Shown here one piece after another: positions 1-8,067 of a DNA stretch of 64,000 bases (positions are counted from its first letter, which is position 1; each line of letters opens with the position of its first letter). Below the pieces are notes generated by a model. That model saw nothing but the letters and a program-made list of their open reading frames with translations. It did not search any database and was not told the origin of the DNA. The position numbers and the translations under genes were made by a program. Location: positions 1-64,000 of the forward strand of contig DASZBX010000120.1 in NCBI GenBank assembly GCA_035943635.1, in the 5' to 3' direction. Source of the DNA: DASZBX01 sp035943635 (GTDB lineage: Bacteria; Actinomycetota; Actinomycetes; Streptomycetales; Catenulisporaceae).

Positions 1-299
1 GGGGGGGTAACTTCTTGTTGAAGCTTTTTAACCCGTGACCCTGTGTTACGTTTGACAGTAGGCGTAACTGCCCCTTGAATTTTATTATAGCCTGTTGAAC
101 GAAATGCGTGAACTGCTGCTAAATATAGCCTCCTATTTGACCCTTACGCATTACGTGCCCAACATACTTCTTAATTTACTCAAGATCGTTAAACCTGGCG
201 TGGGCTTGCGAATAGACAGTAATACTTCCTTGACGGCCTTGCGATCACCTGGTAAATTCGTGAAACTTGTCCGCAAGTGCAGTAAGAAGGGGGTTTGGC
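1..299. other. AT-rich leader region without a convincing gene
   Basis: This stretch is far richer in A and T than the bulk of the window. Open frames exist here (for example 95-364), but none has a family signature, biased third positions or a clear ribosome binding site, and the longest one runs across the start of the next gene. I see no RNA gene or repeat. It is probably the upstream flank of the DUF2599 gene inside the low-GC segment. Confidence 0.5.
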
Positions 300-728
300 G
301 TGTCCGCAACATTGCCCGTTCCTTCGACGCACAAGGTCACTGCCCGAGCGCGTTTTGCGCATAGGCTGTTCGCCTTCGTTCTCGTTTTCGGCGTGACACC
401 GACAATCGTCGTAACCCAGGCGGCTCCGGCCCAGGCACTCACGTACGCGGTAAGCGCACACTGGGTGAACAATCCGTTGGGTGGGACGCTGAGCATCATC
501 CCTACTGGCATCGCCCAGACAATCGGCATCTCCGCCGCCACCGGCGTGTGGAATAACGCCCTGGGAATGGCGGGCGTCCGCCCGTACAGCACGGCAGTCT
601 ACAACAGCTTGTTCGAGCAGTTGCAGTGCCATCTCTTTTTCCGATTCAAAACCCCGTTCAACTTGGACACCTGGCGACCTAGCGTGTCGTGGGCGGCTGA
701 ACTCGCGGATAAGTGCAATCCGGCATAA
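300..728 (+). CDS. secreted DUF2599 family protein
   Basis: A predicted exported protein of 142 residues, function unknown. The GTG at 300 is chosen because AAGGGGG lies just upstream (287-293); an in-frame TTG at 267 would only lengthen the N-terminus. Basic residues (TARARFAHR, about 14-22) precede a hydrophobic stretch (LFAFVLVFGV) and an AxA cleavage site (APAQA, about residue 46). The mature domain of about 96 residues ends with the pattern QLQCH...FKTPFNLDTWRP...ADKCNPA. That matches DUF2599 as I know it from actinobacteria: two cysteines, a conserved WRP and a C-terminal CNP. The next gene in the same direction is a small two-helix membrane protein, an arrangement also seen for secreted effectors with membrane partners, but nothing here proves that role. 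Base composition is low-GC like its neighbours. Confidence 0.7.
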   Translation: MSATLPVPSTHKVTARARFAHRLFAFVLVFGVTPTIVVTQAAPAQALTYAVSAHWVNNPLGGTLSIIPTGIAQTIGISAATGVWNNALGMAGVRPYSTAVYNSLFEQLQCHLFFRFKTPFNLDTWRPSVSWAAELADKCNPA

Positions 729-763
729 GTAAAGAAGCGGACCGGGAAGAGCCCGCGCTTTGA

Positions 764-792
764 TTGACATGTCTCGTACCGTAAAATAGGTA
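764..792 (+). promoter_or_regulatory. possible promoter of the small membrane protein
   Basis: A perfect -35 TTGACA sits at 764-769. A -10 candidate TAGGTA follows at 787-792 with a 17-bp spacer; TAAAAT at 782-787 is the alternative, but its spacing is only 12 bp. Either would start transcription at or just inside the ATG at 794, giving a leaderless message or translation from the in-frame ATG at 806. Confidence 0.35.
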
Positions 793-793
793 G

Positions 794-1042
794 ATGGTCA
801 AAGACATGACAAATCCTAAGAGACGTCTCGACGCCGCCGCTAGAACTGGGATTTGCCTAATAGTATGTAGCCTGGGCATGCTCGTTGCTCTCGGCGTAGC
901 TCTCTATAACAAGGGAGTTTACGCCGATGCGACGGGCACGTCCGGTGCAACACCAAGCTATCAGCTAGCCATAGGTGTGTTGGGCCTAATGGTGTTCTCG
1001 CTCGGAATAGTATTGACCTGGCATGGCCTTAGACGTCGATAG
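794..1042 (+). CDS. small two-helix membrane protein
   Basis: An 82-residue protein of unknown function. A basic N-terminus (NPKRRLDAAART) is followed by a first transmembrane helix (about residues 19-38, GICLIVCSLGMLVALGVALY). A 20-residue polar loop rich in Gly, Thr and Ser comes next, then a second helix (about 57-77), and the protein ends in LRRR. Two Arg-rich ends suggest both termini face the cytoplasm. It lies 65 bp downstream of the DUF2599 secreted protein on the same strand but has its own possible promoter. It could be a partner or immunity protein for that product, or simply an orphan. The start could instead be the ATG at 806. I do not recognise a named family. Confidence 0.6.
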   Translation: MVKDMTNPKRRLDAAARTGICLIVCSLGMLVALGVALYNKGVYADATGTSGATPSYQLAIGVLGLMVFSLGIVLTWHGLRRR

Positions 1043-1075
1043 CTTTGGTTATTATGCCCCGTTGCTACCCGCGCT

Positions 1076-1222
1076 CTACAAGTTCCATATGAGTAGAACA
1101 AGAAGCAATACAATAAGAACGAGATACGCTGGGCGGCGTAGATGGCGAGGAATGCGACTGCCAAAGAAAAACAGTGGCACCGTAATTAGTAAGAGCAGTA
1201 TGCTACTAATTTGGTGAGAATA
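1076..1222 (-). other. cryptic two-helix reading frame (possible small gene or remnant)
   Basis: Between stop codons at 1223-1225 and 1076-1078 the minus strand has 48 open codons. They read as two hydrophobic helices (SSILLLLITVPLFFF and AYLVLIVLLLVLLIW) joined by a basic loop (GSRIPRHLRRP). The pattern is typical of tiny membrane proteins, but no ATG, GTG or TTG precedes the first helix; the only GTG falls inside it. It lies directly downstream of lsr2 on the same strand. It may be a gene using an unusual start, a decayed fragment, or chance. Confidence 0.25.
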
Positions 1223-1235
1223 CTACACGGGGCGG

Positions 1236-1583
1236 CTACCCCTTTGCTGATTGGAATTTGAGCACCAGCTCATTCGCAACCCGGCCACGGTTTGAAACCT
1301 CGATGCCCTGAGCCTTAGCCCATTCCCGTACCTCGGCAGGATCGGGCGCGTTGTTCGGTGCGGCGCTTTTTCGTCCAGTGCGCTTCGCAGTGACAGCTTG
1401 GCTGCTCTTTCCCAGCTTCCGACCAGCATCCACGAACTTCGCCAGCGCGTCTCGTAGTTCAGCAGCATGAGCTTCCGTCAGGTCAATCTCAAACTCAGTC
1501 CCGTCAAGACTGAACTTCACTGTTTCCTGCGCTTCGCTGCCGTCAATGTCATCAACCAGTACAGTTTGTACGTGCTGCGCCAT
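1236..1583 (-). CDS. lsr2: Lsr2-family nucleoid-associated protein
   Basis: An H-NS-like xenogeneic silencer of 115 residues, the usual Lsr2 length. The N-terminal dimerisation domain reads MAQHVQTVLVDDIDGSEA, then FSLDGTEFEIDL, and a helical region follows to about residue 57. A basic linker leads to the C-terminal DNA-binding domain (about 78-115), with AEVREWAKAQGIEVSNRGRV. The RGRV hook inserts in the minor groove of AT-rich DNA in studied Lsr2 proteins. GGAG lies just before the ATG, and an AT-rich CACTATAT promoter element is a little further upstream. The gene sits inside the low-GC segment, so this may be a mobile or secondary copy rather than the housekeeping one. It could silence the neighbouring AT-rich genes. 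Confidence 0.92.
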   Translation of the reverse strand: MAQHVQTVLVDDIDGSEAQETVKFSLDGTEFEIDLTEAHAAELRDALAKFVDAGRKLGKSSQAVTAKRTGRKSAAPNNAPDPAEVREWAKAQGIEVSNRGRVANELVLKFQSAKG

Positions 1584-1657
1584 GTTTTCTCCAAATCATA
1601 TAGTGAACAAGGAGATAGCATAGCGGACTAGTTGCTTTGGGGTATCTACGCGCATGC

Positions 1658-1693
1658 AAAACCCCGGCCGCTCTTCGAGCGAACCGGGGTTTT
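1658..1693. terminator. bidirectional intrinsic terminator
   Basis: AAAACCCCGG at 1658-1667 pairs perfectly with CCGGGGTTTT at 1684-1693. An inner CGCTC/GAGCG stem closes on a short loop. T-runs on each strand make it functional in either direction. It lies 10 bp past the stop of the helix-turn-helix gene on the minus strand and upstream of lsr2. Confidence 0.8.
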
Positions 1694-1702
1694 TGCCTCG
1701 TG

Positions 1703-2005
1703 CTAACCGTCACACCGCCGTGCCCCATGCTTGCGCAACAGTTCTTTGAGGGCATGGGCACTAATGCCGTAATGTGCAACTACTTCACGCTGCTTCATAC
1801 CGCCGCGGTAATCGTTGATGATCTGGAGCAACTGCTCTGCCGTGAAGCGCTCTGTCAGCCGCCGTTGCCGAGAGTTGTAGTCCGCCGGTCGGCTACTCTG
1901 CACCGTGTCGGTAGTCTCTGAGTCACCCCTGCCGCACCGCTGACGCACCCGATCGAAGACTTCTAGCAGATCAATGCGGTTTGCGAATCGCCTAGCGACC
2001 TCCAC
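1703..2005 (-). CDS. small resolvase-type helix-turn-helix protein
   Basis: A protein of 100 residues with a C-terminal HTH of the Hin/resolvase type (about residues 48-98): RRLTERFTAEQLLQIINDY, then KQREVVAHYGISAHALKELL. The first half (about 1-45) is polar and unrecognised; no serine-recombinase catalytic domain is present. Proteins like this are common beside mobile DNA in actinobacteria and probably act as DNA-binding regulators. The GTG start at 2005 has only a weak purine-rich upstream stretch. An intrinsic terminator follows the gene directly. Its partner or target is not evident. Confidence 0.65.
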   Translation of the reverse strand: MEVARRFANRIDLLEVFDRVRQRCGRGDSETTDTVQSSRPADYNSRQRRLTERFTAEQLLQIINDYRGGMKQREVVAHYGISAHALKELLRKHGARRCDG

Positions 2006-2115
2006 TTTGCTCTATTCTTGCGACAGAGTAGCGTCGGCTACTATCACACATCCAGTGTGGAAAGGCCGACATTACGTCGGTAACGCCATCACGTCCCGTT
2101 GACATATCGCGGGTC

Positions 2116-3015
2116 GTGTCGGGGATCGTCCCATTCGCGCGGACGGCGCTCCGGATCCACCCTCGGCAAGGTAGTCCTACAGCGGACACAAGTTCGCTCG
2201 GTGGGCCATTGCTATGGCCGATGAGCGAACTGTGGCCAGCTTGCGCCCGAGAGCATCCGGCGTTGCAGAAGCTTCTTTCCCGTAGACGGAACTTCACGCC
2301 CCTGCGTACCGTGGCTGGGGAGTTGCGGCTGCGTGAGATATCGCGGGAAGCGGCGGCGAGTGGCGACGAGAGAACGCCCGAGCAGCACGCTGAATACAGA
2401 CAGCTGTCAAGGGAACTTGTTGCTCAGGTACACGTACCGGATAGCCCCATACCGATGCTTCCGCTTCTGCAACTCTACTTACGCGACGCGCATGATGTTG
2501 TGAATGGGCCAGGCGGCGCGGACCTACTCCAAGTCCTCTGGTGCCCTTTTGACCACGGACCAGAGGGGATGCCGGCGACGGCCATAAGGTGGCGCAGAAG
2601 TGCTGATTTCGGCGCACTTCTAGAAGATCCGCCGGTGCCGGGCTACATCCAACGTGGCGGCTACCTCCCCAATCCATGCATTCTGCATCCGGAACCCGTG
2701 ACTGAATATCCGCCGAAGCTGCTGCTTCCAGATGATGTGAAAGATCAGCTTGTGGCATGGATACAGTCCGATCAGAATTGCTCTCCTGCTGCCGACGAGG
2801 AACATCGGGCTGCCATTTATCAGTGCGCTCTTTCAGCGGCTCCAGGCTGCAAGATGGGCGGATGGGCGCCTGTCAGCTTCCGAGACATCAGCGGTGTGGA
2901 CTGTCAGGCATGTGGTGCGCCCATGGATCCTTTCCTCTACATCGACTCGGGACGGTCCAGACCACATTCGTTCCGGGCCTGCTCCAAACACCCGACTACA
3001 TCCGGCACCTGGTAA
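2116..3015 (+). CDS. DUF1963-family protein with rearranged C-terminus
   Basis: A 299-codon frame. From residue 1 to about 279 it resembles actinobacterial DUF1963 (YwqG-like) proteins. Landmarks are IVPFARTALRIHPRQG, GGPLLWP, LQVLWCPFDHGP, LPNPCILHPEPVTEYP, GCKMGGW and a late CQACGAPMDPFLYID zinc-knuckle-like segment. In relatives I remember, the chain continues after that last motif. Here about 20 residues of unrelated, proline- and histidine-bearing sequence follow, because the DNA switches to a DUF5753 fragment read in another frame. The gene is therefore probably truncated at its 3' end. Homology in frame appears to continue a few codons upstream of the GTG at 2116, so the true start is uncertain. 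Function is unknown. Confidence 0.6.
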   Translation: MSGIVPFARTALRIHPRQGSPTADTSSLGGPLLWPMSELWPACAREHPALQKLLSRRRNFTPLRTVAGELRLREISREAAASGDERTPEQHAEYRQLSRELVAQVHVPDSPIPMLPLLQLYLRDAHDVVNGPGGADLLQVLWCPFDHGPEGMPATAIRWRRSADFGALLEDPPVPGYIQRGGYLPNPCILHPEPVTEYPPKLLLPDDVKDQLVAWIQSDQNCSPAADEEHRAAIYQCALSAAPGCKMGGWAPVSFRDISGVDCQACGAPMDPFLYIDSGRSRPHSFRACSKHPTTSGTW

Positions 3016-3017
3016 CT
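2952..3017 (+). pseudogene. DUF5753 (XRE-regulator) scrap
   Basis: In the frame +1 relative to the preceding gene, the DNA reads TVQTTFVPGLLQTPDYIRHL. This is close to the VPGLLQTPxYAR signature of DUF5753, the C-terminal domain of many actinobacterial XRE-family regulators. Only about 22 codons exist, with no HTH before and no continuation after, so it is a relic of a lost regulator trapped at a recombination junction. Confidence 0.55.
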
Positions 3018-4181
3018 GGAGGTCCCGGCCGGGACAAGCTCGCCGCCATCGCGGGCACGTCGTTCACCGCCGACGAACTGGTCGACTCGACCGGGCCGAA
3101 CTACGAGGCCGTCTCACTGCCCTCGCAGTCGCCGGTCGACTTCGACGACGCCGCCGCGCCGGTCGATCTGACCTACACGGTCGAGGCGACCGATCCCGAG
3201 TCCGGCTTCTACAAGGGCACCCTGGTGTTGGCCGGTCCGCAGGGCCAGACGGTCTCCACGGACTTCGCCGTGCAGTTCGACGCGCTCGGGACGACCGAAT
3301 GCGGCCCGGACTCCCCGAACTGGGGCAGCAACGACATCATCTGCGCGGTGCCGGTCGCCATTCCGCCGGGCAGCGCGGCCGGGACCTGGTCCGTCTCCCA
3401 GCTCAAGCTCACCAACGCCGCCGGCGCCGTGGCGAACTACCGCAAGCTGGCGCTTGATCCCATCACGCTCACGCAGAACGCGGTCCTTTCCGCGAGCGGA
3501 TTCTCGATGACTCCGAGCGTGGTGGACAACTGGGTGAACCAGCAGAATCTGACCGTCACCATGACCCCGGCGGGCGCGCAGGGCGGCATCGCGTCCGTCA
3601 CCGTGGACACCACGCCGTGGTGCTACGACGGGACGACGAACCAGCCCGCCGTCGCAGCCGACGGCACGCTCTCCGTCACCGTGCGGATGTTCCAGGGACC
3701 GAGCAGCAAGTCCTGCCAGGTCACCGGGATCGCCATCGTCGACGGAGCCGGCGACGTGGCCGCCTACGGCAGCGCGAACAACGGCCCGGCACTGAACCTG
3801 GTCTCCACGCAGCTTCCGGACACGGCTCCCACCCTGCTTTCCGCCGCGCTGGGCACCACGTCCGTCGTGCACGGTGATTCGCAGGCTGACACGCTGACCA
3901 TGAACGTGTCGTCGATCGCCGGAATCGACCAGTCCACCTATTCCATCTACGACTCGGACGGCTCGTGGGCGGGAGCCAGCGCTTCCAAGAACTACAACCC
4001 CGTCGTCACCGGCGGCACGATCACCCTGTCCGTCTACCCGGGAAGCCTCGCGCCGGGAACCTACACGATCGCGCTGGGCCTGAACGACGCCAACCAGCTG
4101 GGCACCGGTTACGGCGCTCCGAACGGCGTCAACACGCCGATGCCCGGCGGCCCGCTGCAGTTCACGGTCACCGCTTCCTGA
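3018..4181 (+). pseudogene. 3' fragment of a secreted Ig-like repeat protein
   Basis: About 387 codons of extracellular beta-sandwich-like sequence lack their beginning. The frame enters from the DUF5753 scrap, and no signal peptide, start codon or ribosome site precedes the homologous part. The chain is Thr/Ser/Gly/Asp-rich. At least three Ig-like units are visible: VDLTYTVEATDPESGFYKGTLVL, LTVTMTPAGAQGGIASVTVD and DTLTMNVSSIAGIDQSTYS, shown here as separate short runs. Each is followed by a closing strand such as GTYTIALGLNDANQLG. Scattered cysteines (CGPD, IICAV, PWCYD, KSCQV) could form disulphides outside the cell. Codon use and GC are those of the core genome, unlike the bases before 3010. 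It ends at a strong hairpin. Translation could only begin inside the upstream relic, so the product is likely lost. Confidence 0.6.
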
Positions 4182-4208
4182 CCGACCGGCTTCACCGGCG
4201 TGAGCCGG

Positions 4209-4247
4209 AATGCGGCGGCACCATCCTGTCGATGGTGCCGCCGCATT
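4209..4247. terminator. strong hairpin between convergent genes
   Basis: A perfect 17-bp stem (4209-4225 with 4231-4247, beginning AATGCGGCGGC) closes on the 5-base loop CTGTC. It sits between the plus-strand Ig-like fragment and the minus-strand reductase and probably ends both transcripts. No long T-run is present, as is usual in high-GC actinobacteria. Confidence 0.8.
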
Positions 4248-4284
4248 GTCATCGGCTTAGAAGAGGGCGCCTTTTCGTCCCCGT

Positions 4285-4935
4285 CTATCGGCGTGCCGCG
4301 GAGCCGTTGCCGAGAAGGGCGAAAACGGTGTGCGGGTCGGCGCCGGCGAACAGTTGGCGGATGACGATGATGGCGGCGGCTTCCAGATGGTGGGTCTGGG
4401 TCAGGTCGCCGATGTCCAACGGGTCGCAGCCCAGTGCGCTGATCAGGGTGCGGGCGGCGGGCTTGGCGGCCTCGTCGCCGGCGAAGGGGACCACGAAGGG
4501 GGCGCCGCCGAAGGCGGGCGGGGTGAGCTGCCAGACCTTGAAGTGGGCCATGTTGAACGCCTTGACCACATGGCTCCCCGGGGCCAGCCGGGCCAGTTCC
4601 TCGGACATCGACAGGCCGTCCCAGGTGATCCTGGAGTAGTCGGCGAGGTTCACCGCGTTGCCGCAGTCGATCACCGGCTTCCCGGCCAGGGTGCCTTCGG
4701 GGGCGCCGGCCTCTTTCAGGGACAGCTCCATGCCCTCGCGGCGCACGGCGAACAACACCGCGTCGCCGAATTCGGCGGCCTCGCGCAGGGTGCCGGGCCG
4801 GGCGCCGATCCGGTCGGCGATCTCGTGCGCCTTGGCGGGGGTGCGGCCGCCGACGAGTACCTCGTGGCCCGCCTTGACCCACTGCGCGGCCAGGGCCTCG
4901 GACATGAGGCCGGCGCCGATCGTCCCGATCTTCAT
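4285..4935 (-). CDS. NADPH-dependent F420 reductase-like oxidoreductase
   Basis: A 216-residue Rossmann-fold protein of the Npd/F420H2:NADP+ oxidoreductase-like family. The dinucleotide site is at the very N-terminus (MKIGTIGAGLMSEALA, a GxGxxG variant) and a ribose/phosphate-binding GGRTPAKA follows at about 29-36. PVIDCGNAVN (about 87-96) and HVVKAFNMAHF (about 121-131) are family-like strands around the active pocket. Such enzymes move hydride between NADP and a deazaflavin or small substrate; the real substrate cannot be read from sequence. It lies 93 bp downstream of an HxlR regulator on the same strand, which may control it. Confidence 0.75.
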   Translation of the reverse strand: MKIGTIGAGLMSEALAAQWVKAGHEVLVGGRTPAKAHEIADRIGARPGTLREAAEFGDAVLFAVRREGMELSLKEAGAPEGTLAGKPVIDCGNAVNLADYSRITWDGLSMSEELARLAPGSHVVKAFNMAHFKVWQLTPPAFGGAPFVVPFAGDEAAKPAARTLISALGCDPLDIGDLTQTHHLEAAAIIVIRQLFAGADPHTVFALLGNGSAARR

Positions 4936-5028
4936 GGTTGGTCAGTCCTTCCGTTCGTCGTGTGGTGCTGAACAAAACGGTAGGCGCGCATGGGGAACCA
5001 TCTGGTGCGCTATGGAGCTGTGGAACAG

Positions 5029-5415
5029 CTATGGAACAGGGACGGGAACGGCCCCGGTGGCAGCGGCGGCGAACTCGTCCTGGGCATCGAGCAGGGCGCC
5101 GGTGTGCAGTTCGGCCCAGTCGGAGAGGCTGCGGACCGGTTCCAGCAGGGTCCGGCCCAGGTCGGTGAGCCGGTATTCGACGCCGGGCGGGACGGTGGCC
5201 AGGGCGCGGCGGGCGACCAGGCCGTTGGTCTCCAGCCGGTGCAGGGTCTGGGTCAGCATCTTCTTGCTGATGCCGCCGATCTGGTCCTTCAGTTCGCTGT
5301 AGCGCGCCGGGCCGCGGCCGAGCGCGACCACGGCCACGACGGACCACGTGTCGGCGACCAGGTTCAGTGTGGTGCGTGCCGGGCAGTCGGCGAGGAAGAC
5401 GTCATACGCGACCAT
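5029..5415 (-). CDS. HxlR-family transcriptional regulator
   Basis: A winged-helix regulator of 128 residues, normal for HxlR. The N-terminal cysteine region is present (FLADCPARTTLNLVADTWS), where the classic form is CP-x-x-x-x-L-x-x-I-x-G-K-W. The family recognition helix and wing follow (RYSELKDQIGGISKKMLTQTL, then RLETNGLVARR). Some members sense aldehydes or electrophiles through the N-terminal Cys, here about residue 11. The C-terminus is a low-complexity Ala/Pro/Val tail. Its 5' end overlaps a LysR remnant. The reductase downstream is the natural candidate target. Confidence 0.85.
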   Translation of the reverse strand: MVAYDVFLADCPARTTLNLVADTWSVVAVVALGRGPARYSELKDQIGGISKKMLTQTLHRLETNGLVARRALATVPPGVEYRLTDLGRTLLEPVRSLSDWAELHTGALLDAQDEFAAAATGAVPVPVP

Positions 5416-5651
5416 GCGGCGATCTTAGCGGCGCCGTCGGCCGGCGGATCGCAGCTGTCGAAGACGTCCGGCGTGTCGAGCATGCCCAGCAGCATGCTGA
5501 CGGCCGCGCTGAGGGCCGAGCCGAGTTCGCGTTCCAGGGCGCGGATGGAGGCGGACAAGCCGGACTGGGCCACCCGCAGCCGGCCGGCGGCCCGGGTGAA
5601 GTGCGACTCCTCGGCGACCGCGACGAAGTACCCCAGTTGGCGTAGTTCCAC
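5364..5651 (-). pseudogene. truncated LysR-family regulator remnant
   Basis: From a GTG at 5651 the minus strand encodes a textbook LysR HTH: VELRQLGYFVAVAEESHFT, then AAGRLRVAQSGLSASIRALE. After the helix-turn-helix (about residue 46) the family consensus stops and 50 unrelated residues follow before a stop at 5364. An intact LysR protein has about 300 residues, so the effector domain is deleted. The tail overlaps the first 52 bp of the HxlR gene in another frame. LysR genes often sit divergent to the enzyme they control, so this was plausibly once the regulator of the aldo-keto reductase at 5760. Confidence 0.75.
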
Positions 5652-5759
5652 AAGTGAGCACCATACGCGATCGATCGGATCGCTTTCTTCTATTGGACGG
5701 CTCAATCCCGACAGGGCAAGGTGGGGGAGAGAGGACGAACGAGCATGAGGAGAACCGCC

Positions 5760-6788
<1,029 letters not shown>

Positions 6789-6987
6789 GCCCAGGCCGGC
6801 CGAGGACGGCCGGAGACGTTCGGCGGCCGCGGCGCAGCTCGTCCAGCCAGGCGGCTGCGGCGGCGGCCTCGGCGGCGCCCAGCCGCTGGTAGATCGCGAC
6901 GGCCTCGGCCAGGTCGGCCACGGCCGCGTCCCGGTCCCCGGCCGCGGCCAGGCAGCGGGCGGAGCCTTCCAGGGCCCGGGACTCGTC

Positions 6988-8067
6988 GATCGCGCTGTGC
7001 GACTCCCGGGCCAGGCCCTGCGCCCGGCGGTACAGCGCCAGCGCCTGCTGCGGCCCTTCGGTGTCCGTGACCAGCGCGGCGAGGCCGACCAGGGCCTCGG
7101 CCTCGCCCTGCGGGTCGCTGTACTCCTGGAAGATCGCCACGGCCTGGCCGAGCAGGTCGGCGGCCGCGGCGTGGTCGCCGGTGCGGTGCCGGACCCGGCC
7201 GAGGTCGCCCAGCACGTACGCCTCGCCGTGCCGGGTGCCGAGATCGCGGAAGATCGCCAGGGACTCCTCGAACAGCTCGGCCGCGGCGGCCAGGTCGCCG
7301 AGTTCGAGCGCGACCCGGCCCAGGTCCTGCACCGCGTTGCCCTCGCCGTGCCGGGCGCCGAGGTCCCGGTAGATCACCAGGGCATCCCGGTGGAAGGCGT
7401 CGGCGGCCCGGTAGTCCCCGGCCACGTGCCGGATCCGGCCGAGGTCCTGCAGCGCGCCGGCCTCGCCGTGCCGGGCGCCGAGCTCGCGGTAGATCACCAG
7501 GGCCTGTTCGTTCAGCTCGGCCGCGGCCGGGTAGTCGCCGCTCATGTTGTGCACCTCGCCCAGGTCCTGCAGGGAGTTGGCCTCGCCGAGCCGGATGCCC
7601 AGCTCCCGGTACGCGACCAGTGAGCGTTCCAGCAGTTCGACCGCGGCCGGCAGATCTCCCATCGCGCGCCGGGTCCGGCCCAGGTCCCACAGGGCGCCGG
7701 CCTCCCCGTGCCGGTGGCCGATCTCCTGGAAGATCTCCGCCGCCCGCTGGTAGCGTTCCGCGGCCGTGGTGAACAGGCCGGTCACGCCCTCGATCCGGCC
7801 CAGCTCCTGCATCGCGCTGCCCTGGCCGAGCCGGTCGCCGAGCTCCTGGTAGAGGCCCAGCGCGTGGGTCACCATGGCCAGCCCGGCGGCCAGGTCGCCG
7901 GTGATGCTGCGCACCCGGCTCAGTTCGAACTCGGCGTTCGCCTGGCCCGCCTGGTCGCCGAGGCCCTGGTAGATCTCGTGCCCCCGCTCGAACAGGCCCA
8001 GCGCGGCCGCGTGGTCGCCGGTGGCCAGCCGGGTGCGGCCCAGGTCCAGCAGCGCGTTGGCCTCGGC
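6988..8067 (-). repeat. nine tandem 120-bp units encoding TPRs
   Basis: Within the SARP gene the DNA is periodic at 120 bp, with units starting at 8067, 7947, 7827, 7707, 7587, 7467, 7347, 7227 and 7107 on the minus strand. Each encodes 40 residues of the form GEAxALQDLGRxRxxxGD, then 22 more ending in YRELGxRH. Units 4 to 7 are most alike at the DNA level, which suggests recent duplication or gene conversion. Confidence 0.9.

Noticed and set aside
95..364. An 89-codon open frame at the left end
   Set aside because: No family signature or ribosome site, and it overlaps the signal-peptide gene in another frame; AT-rich sequence opens such frames by chance.
2757..3017. ATG at 2757 as the start of the Ig-like protein
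   Set aside because: It lies inside the DUF1963 gene in another frame, codes no signal peptide, and the frame passes through the DUF5753 scrap.
6988..8067. Regular 120-bp repeats considered as a CRISPR or satellite array
   Set aside because: The period encodes intact 40-residue TPRs in the SARP frame, with no spacers and no cas genes.
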